This document shows positions 16,413-24,429 of a DNA stretch of 33,078 nucleotides, piece after piece. This DNA comes from Butyrivibrio proteoclasticus P6B7 (lineage in GTDB: Bacteria; Bacillota; Clostridia; Lachnospirales; Lachnospiraceae). The translations under genes and the position numbers were made by a program. The DNA lies in assembly GCF_000622085.1 (NCBI RefSeq), contig NZ_JHWL01000034.1:1-33078 (forward strand), given 5' to 3'. How positions within the stretch are numbered: the first letter of the stretch is position 1; every line of letters starts with the position of its first letter. Below the pieces are notes generated by a model. It saw only the letters and a list, made by a program, of their open reading frames with translations, did no database searches and was not told the DNA's origin.

Positions 16413-17356
16413 TTCTTATCTTTAGAGTGACGCTCTCCAATCTGGAAGTCATCGCTGTGAGCAAACATGTACTCTACAGTAATAGGGTCGTCGCCTGTAA
16501 GCTTCTTGAAGTCGTCAGTGTGGATTGCCATCTTTCCTTCACGGATAGCCTGAGCGAATGTTACCATACCATCACTGGAGAATGGAGCTTCGCTGCCCTT
16601 TTTGAACAGGCCGTCAGTGGTTCTTGGAACGCCCATTGCATCAAAGATCTGATAGTTCTCTTCATCAGTAACTTCTTTATAGCTGATGTTGTTACCAGTT
16701 TCTTTATTTCCGATATTAACAAACTGAGTGATTGTCATTAGCTCTTTTCCGTTAATATCAAGAGTTGCATGGTCATATTCTGATGCGCGGTGAAGGGCGT
16801 AAGCTACTGCCTTTGCGCAATCCTTTCTTGAAATATACGCCATAAGTCCGTCGCCCTGGCTGTTTGTCAGAGGAGCGTTAGCATGAACATAGGTAAAATA
16901 GTTTGTGATCATAGCCTCAGCGTACTGAGAATTGCGAAGGAAGATATAATCAAGACCAACTTCCTTAACATAGTTCTCTGTATAGATGTGGTCTTTCTTT
17001 TCAACTGAAGGATTGGTTTCATCGCCTGCATTAACAAGTGATGTGTAAATGATCTTCTTTACGCCTGCTTTCTTGGCTGCATCTACAGCATTCTTGTGGG
17101 CGCTCTGTCTCTTTTCGCCAACAAAAGGCATTGAGATAAGGGCAAGAACGTCAGCTCCCTTAAAGGCCTCAAATAGACCATCAGGATAGTTAAAGTCTGT
17201 AACATGAGTTTCTACGCCCTGGTCTGCAAATTTCTTAAGAGAATCCTCACTGTATCCACAAAAGATCAGGTTGCTCTTATCCTCTAATGTTAGAAGAACT
17301 CTTGCAGCCTCTGCGCCAAGGTTACCATCTACGCCTGTTAATAGTAACTTTCCCAT
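16409..17356 (-). CDS. NmrA-like NAD(P)-binding oxidoreductase
   Basis: The 315-residue protein belongs to the atypical short-chain dehydrogenase (NmrA/QOR2-like) group. The dinucleotide-binding loop is at the N-terminus (LLLTGVDGNLGAEAAR), followed by FADQGVETHVTDFNYPDGL, VKKIIYTSLVNAG and a DYIFLRNSQYAEAM segment. Family members bind NADPH, and some reduce quinones or sense redox state; the substrate here is not visible. The start at 17356 is chosen because AAGGAGG lies 9 nt upstream. A longer frame adds seven codons reading through the ribosome binding site. Its 3' end abuts a palindromic repeat. Confidence 0.85.
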   Translation of the reverse strand: MGKLLLTGVDGNLGAEAARVLLTLEDKSNLIFCGYSEDSLKKFADQGVETHVTDFNYPDGLFEAFKGADVLALISMPFVGEKRQSAHKNAVDAAKKAGVKKIIYTSLVNAGDETNPSVEKKDHIYTENYVKEVGLDYIFLRNSQYAEAMITNYFTYVHANAPLTNSQGDGLMAYISRKDCAKAVAYALHRASEYDHATLDINGKELMTITQFVNIGNKETGNNISYKEVTDEENYQIFDAMGVPRTTDGLFKKGSEAPFSSDGMVTFAQAIREGKMAIHTDDFKKLTGDDPITVEYMFAHSDDFQIGERHSKDKK

Positions 17357-17501
17357 TCGGATATACCTCCTTTGCATTTCTAAATCAGATCAACGTATCT
17401 TTAACTATATCCCCATAGAATGATTATACAAAATTATACGTTTTTTCGCACATAAAAAATCATTCCAGACCGGGTATATCAGTCTGAAAAGACTTTTTTG
17501 C

Positions 17502-18476
17502 TCACTCAAGGTCAGTGTACACAAGTCCGATCTGCTCTCTGACTGTATCTATGATGTGCATAACATCTGATGTGGCTTTAAGTGGAACCATGCGGCTCTC
17601 AGTAAGGCCCTCACGAATCTCAGTGGCAACGGTGTCGAACTCAGGCAGATATCCAATGCTGTCGCCCTTTCCTCTGTGAATCAGCTTAACGAATAGGCCC
17701 TGCTGGCATACAACTTCCTGACCAAAGTGATAAAGGTCAGCTTTGATGTGGCCCTTGGTTCCCTTAATGTCCATCTTTTCAAAGCCCTTCATATCCACGA
17801 TGGATGCACGGATTGACACCTCTTCTCCCTTAGGAAATACCATGTTTATCTCTTCCCAGTGGTCAATGCCGTTCTCAAGATGGCCCTTACTCTCGATCTT
17901 CTCAGGGTATCCAAAGAGACGGTATGCATAGGTTATAGGATAGATGGTTATGTCTAAAAGAGCTCCACCAGCACGCTTTGGGTCTGAAACTCTTGGAGCG
18001 TAGTCTATAGAATTCATGCAGTAGGTGAATTTAGCTCTTTTTACACGTCCAATCTTATTCTCCTCGATCCAGGACTTAACCTGATTGGCAGGCTTACCAA
18101 ACCAGGTCCACATGGCTTCGCAGAGGTATACGCCCTTCTCTCTGGCAAGAGCTATGAGTTCGTCTGTCTCCTTGCCCTCAACAGTAAAAGGCTTCTCGCA
18201 CAGAACAGGCTTACCCAGCTCCAGGGCCTGCTTAACGTATCTGTGATGGGCATTGTGGGGAGTTACGATGTAAACACCCTCTACGCCCTCAGCCATGATG
18301 GCTTCCTCTGCGCTAAGACAAGGCTTGCAGCCGTACTTATCAGCAAAGTCCTTGCATTTGTCGAGGTTTCTGGTGTAGCAGGATACAATCTCGTGATTGC
18401 CGCTTTCCAGAATCTCTTTAGCAATCTGGTTAGCAAGGGTTCCGGTTCCAATAAAGCACCATTTAAACTTTTCCAT
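17502..18476 (-). CDS. Gfo/Idh/MocA-family oxidoreductase
   Basis: The 324-residue protein has the N-terminal NAD(P)-binding motif FIGTGTLANQIAKEI, the family signature LCEKPFTVEGKETDEL, and a C-terminal half of the Gfo/Idh/MocA alpha-beta type (WTWFGKPANQVKSWIEENKIG, later GGALLDITIYPITYAYRLFG). Such enzymes oxidise or reduce sugars, inositols and related polyols, or act as trans-dihydrodiol dehydrogenases, which is the subgroup it resembles most. The substrate is not determined. GGGAGG lies 8 nt before the start. In the 145-bp gap downstream only a weak hairpin (CAGAC/GTCTG followed by TTTTTT on the minus strand, about 17455-17488) is seen. Confidence 0.9.
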   Translation of the reverse strand: MEKFKWCFIGTGTLANQIAKEILESGNHEIVSCYTRNLDKCKDFADKYGCKPCLSAEEAIMAEGVEGVYIVTPHNAHHRYVKQALELGKPVLCEKPFTVEGKETDELIALAREKGVYLCEAMWTWFGKPANQVKSWIEENKIGRVKRAKFTYCMNSIDYAPRVSDPKRAGGALLDITIYPITYAYRLFGYPEKIESKGHLENGIDHWEEINMVFPKGEEVSIRASIVDMKGFEKMDIKGTKGHIKADLYHFGQEVVCQQGLFVKLIHRGKGDSIGYLPEFDTVATEIREGLTESRMVPLKATSDVMHIIDTVREQIGLVYTDLE

Positions 18477-18570
18477 GTAGTTTCCTCCCTTTGGGGTGTT
18501 GTGAATTGTGTTGGCAGATAATTATGAATATCCGTGTTGTAGTGCGTTGCGAGACAGACTATTGATCACA

Positions 18571-19395
18571 TCAGTTTAGCAAGCTATAAACTAGAATCGC
18601 CTGTTGCACCGTGAGTAGGCTCTGCTTAAAGTCATAGCCCACGAAGAACTTTGAATCTATGGCGTCGCTGGACACCTCTTCGCCACGGTAGAAGGGCGGG
18701 CAAGGGTTCAGTACTGCGCCATCTGCTGCGGATTCCATTAGCTCTTTTGTCACCTGATAATCTTTGAAGGTTTCTCTTTGATCCTGCGTGAGGGAATCAG
18801 TGCACACTATGTCTTTTCCCTTTACTGCTTCTCTTATATCGCTCTGGCACTGGGCTCCTGGGATTGCATACTGCGCTGGCGCGCACTGGGTAAAAGAGAA
18901 CCCAAAGGCATCTGCTGCCTCTTTCCAGGCTCTACCTATGTTGCCGTCCGCTCCCATAAACAGGTACTTGTCCTTGAGATAGTCGGGCCTACGCTTGGAA
19001 AGTGTATAAAGATCAGACATCATCTCGCAGGGGTGGTTGTCGTCAGTCAGGGCGTTGATGACCGGAATGTCCATGGACTGTGCCATCTTATCAAGCATGC
19101 TTATGTCCTTGTACCTGACAATCACCGCATCTGCCCAGTTCTGGAGATATCCGCAAACGTCTCTTATGTCTTCCTTTTTGTCCAGTGTGGCTGGGTCAAA
19201 GAGAATCGACTGGCCGCCCAGAAGGTAGATGCCCTTTTCGAAGGATACTCTTGTCCTTATGCTGGATGCAGGAAAGAACATGACAATTGTCTTGCCCTTG
19301 AGGAAGTCTTTGTACTGGTCGATGTTGTCTGCAATCTTGAAGATTTCAAGCAGATCTTCTTTTGTGTGGTCTGTAAGTCTTATGAATGATTTCAT
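18571..19395 (-). CDS. Atypical aspartate/ornithine carbamoyltransferase-family protein
   Basis: The 274-residue protein is shorter than usual transcarbamylases (about 300-340). The carbamoyl-phosphate loop is present as SSIRTR (residues 44-49) with Ile in place of the usual Thr of STRTR. HPCE (121-124) replaces HPxQ, and LNPCPPFYRGEEV (229-241) stands where ornithine enzymes have HCLP-x-RGxEV. The SMG loop that holds ornithine is not recognisable (CTDSLTQDQR instead). The phosphate-binding parts therefore remain, but the acceptor-binding parts differ, so ornithine may not be the substrate. It lies downstream of carA-carB on the same strand, separated by a terminator and a repeat block. The ribosome binding site (GAGG) is distant and weak. 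Confidence 0.75.
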   Translation of the reverse strand: MKSFIRLTDHTKEDLLEIFKIADNIDQYKDFLKGKTIVMFFPASSIRTRVSFEKGIYLLGGQSILFDPATLDKKEDIRDVCGYLQNWADAVIVRYKDISMLDKMAQSMDIPVINALTDDNHPCEMMSDLYTLSKRRPDYLKDKYLFMGADGNIGRAWKEAADAFGFSFTQCAPAQYAIPGAQCQSDIREAVKGKDIVCTDSLTQDQRETFKDYQVTKELMESAADGAVLNPCPPFYRGEEVSSDAIDSKFFVGYDFKQSLLTVQQAILVYSLLN

Positions 19396-19430
19396 TGCGC
19401 TTTGTTTTCCTCTAACTATGCCTTCTTTAT

Positions 19431-19676
19431 CTTGTTTTCGGGGTATTACGCCGGATTCAGTCTATCGCTTTGCCTACAATTTGCCTCTACCACTACCTCT
19501 TTTTGCTTGTTTAGGAGGTATTTCGCCGGATTCAGTCTATCGCTTTAGCCACAGTTTACCTCTACCATTACCCTTTTTTCTTGTTTTCGGGGTATATCGC
19601 CAGATTTTGCCTTACGCTTCAGCCAACAGTTTACCTCTACCACTACCTCTTTATGCTTGTTTAGGGGGTATATCAT
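19431..19676. repeat. 75-bp tandem repeat, 3.3 units, alternating A/B heads
   Basis: Units begin at 19431, 19506, 19580 and 19656 (spacing 75, 74, 76 bp); the last is cut short. Units 1 and 3 start CTTGTTTTCGGGGTAT, while units 2 and 4 start CTTGTTTAGG(A/G)GGTAT, so there is a higher-order period of about 150 bp. Each full unit ends with TTTRCCTCTACCAYTACC followed by a pyrimidine run. Much of the unit is shared, including GCCGGATTCAGTCTATCGCT in units 1 and 2. It fills the 375-bp gap between carB and the transcarbamylase gene; no gene is supported here. Confidence 0.88.
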
Positions 19677-19685
19677 ACTAGCTAC

Positions 19686-19720
19686 AAAAAATCCCTGAAG
19701 ACAACAATTCATCTCCAGGG
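19686..19720 (-). terminator. Rho-independent terminator of carAB
   Basis: On the minus strand CCCTGGAGA pairs with TCTTCAGGG (one G-T pair) around a 10-nt loop and is followed by ATTTTTT. It lies 50 nt after the carB stop codon and ahead of the tandem repeat block, so the transcarbamylase gene probably needs its own promoter or depends on readthrough. Confidence 0.85.
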
Positions 19721-19770
19721 AATTCTTTTTCAAATACGGCGCTTCGTACACAAGCTGTACGCGTAGCCAC

Positions 19771-22700
19771 TCAAATCTTGGCGATATCAACCAGCTGCAG
19801 GGTTTCCTCGTTGCTCTCGTTCTCAAGGCTTGTAACCAGGGCACGAGCTGTATCCAGGGCTGTGATTACGTTAACACCTGTCTCGATGGCGGTACGGCGG
19901 ATAAGGAAGCCGTCACGGCTCTTGTCGCGGCCCTGGGTAGGTGTGTCGATAACAAGATCAATCTTGTGGCCCAGGATAAGGTCGATGACCGTAGGTGATT
20001 CCTGGCTGATACGGTTGATCTTACGAGCCTTGACGCCGTTCTCGTTAAGAGTTGCTGCTGTAGACAATGTAGCGTAGATGATGTAGCCAAGCTTTTCAAA
20101 TCTGCGGGCAATGTCGATAACTTCGCCCTTATCTGAATCCTTAACGGTGATGATCATCTGCTTGTACTTAGGAAGGTTAATGCCTGCTCCAAGGAAGGCC
20201 TTGTAGAGGGCTTCGTTGAAGTTCTGGCTGATACCAAGGCACTCACCTGTACTCTTCATCTCAGGTCCAAGGCTGATCTCAGCTCCTCTGATCTTCTCGA
20301 AGGAGAATACTGGCATCTTGATGGCGATGTAGCCAGCCTCAGGCTGAAGTCCTGGTGTATAGCCAAGGTCCTTAAGCTTCTTGCCCATCATAACCTCTGC
20401 TGCCAGGTCAACGATTGGAATACCTGTAACCTTACTGATATATGGAACAGTACGAGATGATCTTGGGTTAGCCTCGATGATGTAAACCTCATCTCCCACT
20501 GCGATGAACTGTACATTGATAAGTCCTACTACATGAAGAGCCTTAGCAAGTCTTCTTGTGTACTCTGCAATTGTCTCCTTAACCTTATCAGAAAGAGACT
20601 GTGCAGGATAAACCGAAATTGAGTCGCCGGAGTGAATACCTGATCTCTCGATATGCTCCATGATACCTGGGATTACGATATCCTCGCCGTCGCAAACCGC
20701 ATCAACCTCAGTCTCGATACCCTGAAGATACTTATCAACAAGGATTGGGTGATCCTGAGCAATTCTGTTGATGATGTTCATGAACTCTTCGATTTCTTCG
20801 TCAGAAAGAGCTATCTGCATACCCTGTCCGCCAAGTACGTAGGAAGGTCTTACAAGAACAGGATATCCGAGGCGGTTAGCAACCTCCTTAGCTTCCTCTG
20901 CTGTGTATACTGTAGCACCCTGAGCACGCTTGATCTGTGTCTCCTCAAGGATTCTGTCAAAGATCTCTCTATCCTCAGCTGCGTCTACGTCCTTAGCATC
21001 TGTTCCGTAGATCTTAACACCCATCTTCATAAGGTCCTGAGTAAGCTTGATGGCTGTCTGACCACCGAACTGAACTACAGCTCCGTCTGGATTCTCAAGA
21101 CGAACAATGTTCTCAACATCTTCTGGAGTAAGTGGCTCAAAGTAGAGCTTATCAGCAATATCAAAGTCTGTTGAAACAGTTTCTGGGTTGTTGTTGATAA
21201 TGATTGTCTCAAAGCCTGCTCTCTTAAATGCCCATGTAGCATGGACTGAGCAGTAGTCGAACTCGATACCCTGACCGATTCTGATAGGACCTGAACCAAG
21301 GACAAGGATCTTTTTCTTATCACCACTAGCCTTAAGTCCTGCCTCGTTCTCCTCATTCTCATCTCCGTAAACTGAGTAGTAATATGGAGTCTCAGCCTCG
21401 AACTCTGCAGCACAGGTATCAACCAGCTTGTAAGCTGCCTTGATTCCGTAGAACTCTCTAAGAGCCTTGATTGTGTCTACTGAGAATCTTGTAAGTCTGC
21501 TTATTACCTTATCAGGGTACTCAAGCTTTTTAGCTTTAAGAAGTGTATCGAAGCTGATAATCTTCTTAGCCTCTTCATACTCTGATACGTTCTCTTCTGA
21601 TACTTTGTGGCGGGCGATTGTGCTCTTCTCGCCAAGTCTAAGGAGCTTAAGCTCCATCTTAACCAGTGTATGGATCTTGTCGATGAACCAGTGATCGATC
21701 ATGGTGATGTCGTGGATCTGATCGTGGCTCATTCCTCTTCTTAAGGCCTCTGCGATAACCCAGATTCTCTGGTCATCTACAACCTGAAGTCTCTCTAAAA
21801 GCTCGTCTTCATCAAGCTCTGAGAAGTCGTAGCTTGTAAGGCAGTCAACGTGCTGCTCAAGAGATCTGATGGCCTTCATCATTGCACCTTCAAAGTTAGT
21901 GCAGATACTCATTACTTCGCCGGTAGCCTTCATCTGAGTTGTGAGGGTTCTCTTGGCAGTAATGAACTTATCGAAAGGAAGACGAGGGAACTTAACTACG
22001 CAGTAGTCGAGGGTTGGCTCGAAGCTGGCGTAGGTCTTACCTGTAATTGCATTCTTGATCTCATCAAGTGTGTAGCCGAGCGCAATCTTAGCTGCAACCT
22101 TGGCGATAGGGTAACCTGTTGCCTTGGAAGCCAGAGCTGATGAACGGCTAACACGTGGGTTAACTTCGATTACGCAGTACTCAAAGCTTGTTGGGTGAAG
22201 TGCGAACTGTACGTTACATCCACCTGTGATCTTCAGCTCGTCGATGATGTTAAGAGCTGCGCTACGAAGCATCTGATATTCCTTATCAGAAAGAGTCTGA
22301 GAAGGAGCCACAACGATGGAGTCACCGGTATGTACACCAACTGGGTCGATATTCTCCATGTTACAAACTGTGATGCAGTTGCCGGCTGAGTCACGCATTA
22401 CCTCGTACTCGATTTCCTTCCAGCCTGCGATACATCTTTCTACAAGAACCTCGTTAGCTCTTGAAAGTCTAAGTCCGTTCTCAAGGATCTCTTCACACTC
22501 TGCCTGATTGTGGGCGATACCACCGCCTGATCCACCAAGAGTGAAGGCAGGACGAAGAACTACAGGGTAGCCGATCTTGTTGGCAAAAGCTACACCGTCC
22601 TGTACGTTATGTACAACCAGTGAAGCTGCGCAAGGCTCACCGATTCTCTCCATGGTGTCCTTGAATTCCTGTCTGTCCTCAGCCTTTCTGATGGTCTCAG

Positions 22701-23058
22701 CTGTTGTACCAAGGAGCTTAACACCATGAGAAGCAAGGAATCCTGACTCATCAAGCTCCATACCAAGGTTAAGACCAGCCTGTCCACCAAGGGTTGGAAG
22801 GATTGAGTCTGGCTTTTCCTTTTCAATTATCTGTTCAAGGACTTTAACTGTAAGGGGCTCGATATAAACCTCATCAGCAATGTCCTTATCTGTCATGATT
22901 GTAGCTGGGTTTGAGTTAACAAGTACTACCTCAACACCCTCTTCTTTAAGTGAGCGGCAGGCCTGTGTTCCGGCGTAGTCAAACTCTGCAGCCTGGCCGA
23001 TTACGATAGGTCCTGAACCGATAACCAGAACCTTTTTTACATCCTTATTCTTTGGCAT
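19771..23058 (-). CDS. carB: Carbamoyl-phosphate synthase large subunit
   Basis: The 1095-residue protein has the full CarB plan: two homologous ATP-grasp halves and a C-terminal MGS-like allosteric domain. The first half starts with KKVLVIGSGPIVIGQAAEFDYAGTQA and the second repeats this as KKILVLGSGPIRIGQGIEFDYCSVHA at about residue 560. GGSGGGIAHN and GGQGMQIALS are the ATP-binding loops of the two halves. It makes carbamoyl phosphate from bicarbonate, ATP and ammonia delivered from CarA, for pyrimidine and arginine synthesis. The start codon overlaps the carA stop by one base (TGATG), so the two are translationally coupled; its ribosome binding site GGGAGG is inside carA. Confidence 0.97.
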   Translation of the reverse strand: MPKNKDVKKVLVIGSGPIVIGQAAEFDYAGTQACRSLKEEGVEVVLVNSNPATIMTDKDIADEVYIEPLTVKVLEQIIEKEKPDSILPTLGGQAGLNLGMELDESGFLASHGVKLLGTTAETIRKAEDRQEFKDTMERIGEPCAASLVVHNVQDGVAFANKIGYPVVLRPAFTLGGSGGGIAHNQAECEEILENGLRLSRANEVLVERCIAGWKEIEYEVMRDSAGNCITVCNMENIDPVGVHTGDSIVVAPSQTLSDKEYQMLRSAALNIIDELKITGGCNVQFALHPTSFEYCVIEVNPRVSRSSALASKATGYPIAKVAAKIALGYTLDEIKNAITGKTYASFEPTLDYCVVKFPRLPFDKFITAKRTLTTQMKATGEVMSICTNFEGAMMKAIRSLEQHVDCLTSYDFSELDEDELLERLQVVDDQRIWVIAEALRRGMSHDQIHDITMIDHWFIDKIHTLVKMELKLLRLGEKSTIARHKVSEENVSEYEEAKKIISFDTLLKAKKLEYPDKVISRLTRFSVDTIKALREFYGIKAAYKLVDTCAAEFEAETPYYYSVYGDENEENEAGLKASGDKKKILVLGSGPIRIGQGIEFDYCSVHATWAFKRAGFETIIINNNPETVSTDFDIADKLYFEPLTPEDVENIVRLENPDGAVVQFGGQTAIKLTQDLMKMGVKIYGTDAKDVDAAEDREIFDRILEETQIKRAQGATVYTAEEAKEVANRLGYPVLVRPSYVLGGQGMQIALSDEEIEEFMNIINRIAQDHPILVDKYLQGIETEVDAVCDGEDIVIPGIMEHIERSGIHSGDSISVYPAQSLSDKVKETIAEYTRRLAKALHVVGLINVQFIAVGDEVYIIEANPRSSRTVPYISKVTGIPIVDLAAEVMMGKKLKDLGYTPGLQPEAGYIAIKMPVFSFEKIRGAEISLGPEMKSTGECLGISQNFNEALYKAFLGAGINLPKYKQMIITVKDSDKGEVIDIARRFEKLGYIIYATLSTAATLNENGVKARKINRISQESPTVIDLILGHKIDLVIDTPTQGRDKSRDGFLIRRTAIETGVNVITALDTARALVTSLENESNEETLQLVDIAKI

Positions 23059-24269
23059 CAGTTCTTACCTCCCTTTTTGATCATGTCTATAAATCTATCG
23101 AAAAGATAGCTTGAATCCTGTGGTCCAGGGCATGCCTCCGGATGGAACTGCACTGTGAAGATGTTCTTGCCCACATAGGAAAGACCCTCGTTAGTTCCAT
23201 CGTTAACATTCATGAAGGCAGGCTCAGCCACTGTCTTATCAAGCTTGTCCACATCTACAACGTAGCCGTGGTTCTGGGATGAAATGTACACGCGGCCTGT
23301 AGCAAGGTCTTTTACCGGATGGTTACCACCTCTGTGGCCGTACTTCATCTTGTAGGTATCTGCGCCTGTTGCAAGAGCCATGAGCTGATGTCCAAGGCAG
23401 ATGGCAAAAATAGGTGTATCTGAAGCATAGAGCTTCTTGATTTCTTCAATTACGCCTGGGCAGTCCTTTGGATCTCCAGGGCCGTTTGAAAGCATGATTC
23501 CATCTGGGTTGTCCCCTAAGATTTCCTCAGCACTTGTATTTGAAGGGTAGATTGTAACGTCACATCCTCTTGCAGCCAGAGAATCTCCGATGTTCTTCTT
23601 GGCGCCAAGATCCAGGAGCGCTACTTTAAGTCCCTTACCATTTAGCTCTTTTACAATGGCAGGTCTCTTCTCTCTTCTTGAGAGGTCCCCCTTAAGGGAT
23701 GCCTCGTAGTCTTCCTTGTTGAACACAGCACTTCCTGACAGAGGTCCGTTATCCGCAAGGTCCTTAGATCCTGTCAAAAGATATTTCTCCTTGCAGGAAA
23801 CCTTACTTACAACGTCTCCAGTTGTGTAGGCATGGAGCTTGTCCTTGATCTCATCGTAAGTGATGTTCTCGTTGGTTGTGATCATGCCGTTCATGGTTCC
23901 CTTTTCTCTAAGAAGGCGCACAAGCTTTCTTGTGTCGATGCCTGCAATTCCAGGGATCTCGTACTTCTCAAAGAAGTCCTGAAGGCTCATATCGCAGCGG
24001 AAGTTTGAAGGGATATGTGAGAGCTCCCTTACAATCACGCCGTCAACCCAAGGTCTTTCTGATTCCATATCGTCAAGGCATACGCCGTAGTTACCAATAA
24101 GCGGATATGTCATGCACACAGCCTGTCCTGCGTAGGATGGGTCTGTGAACACTTCTGTATAACCAGCCATTGAAGTATTAAAAACGATCTCGCTGATAAC
24201 ATCCTTGTCAGCACCGATGTGCTTTCCCTCGAAAATCGTTCCATCTTCTAAAATCAAACGTGCTTTCAT
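23058..24269 (-). CDS. carA: Carbamoyl-phosphate synthase small (glutaminase) subunit
   Basis: The protein splits glutamine and passes ammonia to CarB. The N-terminal CarA domain (ARLILEDGTIFEGKHIG, then FNTSMAGYTEVFTDPSYAGQ) is followed by a class I glutamine amidotransferase domain, with the cysteine nucleophile in FAICLGHQLMALATG and the catalytic His-Glu in VQFHPEACPGP. The start is placed at 24269 (403 residues) because GGAGGAAAA directly precedes this ATG, and the 12 codons upstream would read through the ribosome binding site. The carA-carB pair lies 160 bp downstream of purL. Confidence 0.97.
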   Translation of the reverse strand: MKARLILEDGTIFEGKHIGADKDVISEIVFNTSMAGYTEVFTDPSYAGQAVCMTYPLIGNYGVCLDDMESERPWVDGVIVRELSHIPSNFRCDMSLQDFFEKYEIPGIAGIDTRKLVRLLREKGTMNGMITTNENITYDEIKDKLHAYTTGDVVSKVSCKEKYLLTGSKDLADNGPLSGSAVFNKEDYEASLKGDLSRREKRPAIVKELNGKGLKVALLDLGAKKNIGDSLAARGCDVTIYPSNTSAEEILGDNPDGIMLSNGPGDPKDCPGVIEEIKKLYASDTPIFAICLGHQLMALATGADTYKMKYGHRGGNHPVKDLATGRVYISSQNHGYVVDVDKLDKTVAEPAFMNVNDGTNEGLSYVGKNIFTVQFHPEACPGPQDSSYLFDRFIDMIKKGGKN

Positions 24270-24314
24270 TTTTCCTCCATATGTCATACTTAACGCTCCA
24301 GTCATCTGAAAATA

Positions 24315-24361
24315 AATAATTATTGCTCATAGTACTTCGTACTAAAATCGCACTAATTATT
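24315..24361 (-). promoter_or_regulatory. Nested palindrome in the purL-carA gap
   Basis: In the gap between purL and carA, outer arms AATAATTA / TAATTATT (8 bp, perfect) enclose an inner hairpin AGTAC-TTC-GTACT (24331-24343). It lies about 45 nt before the carA start codon, in the likely leader or promoter of carAB. It could be an operator or leader structure; no known pyrimidine regulatory motif (such as a PyrR-binding loop) was recognised. No clear -35/-10 pair could be placed here. Confidence 0.35.
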
Positions 24362-24429
24362 CATTTATCAGCTGACTTGAGCTGTTTATTTATACCGTAA
24401 AGTGGATTCAATCTCACCACTCTCACCTA

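Noticed and set aside
18778..19389. Long plus-strand frame of 203 codons opposite the transcarbamylase
   Set aside because: The minus-strand protein has clear family motifs; the antisense frame has no recognisable domain and no start signal.
19431..19676. Tandem repeat considered as a CRISPR array
   Set aside because: The ~75-bp units are similar along most of their length, with no short constant repeat and variable unique spacers, and no cas genes are nearby.
19545..19844. Minus-strand frame across the tandem repeat giving a repeated peptide (VVVEVNCW)
   Set aside because: It begins inside carB in another frame, crosses the carAB terminator and has no ribosome binding site; it is a product of the repeat sequence.
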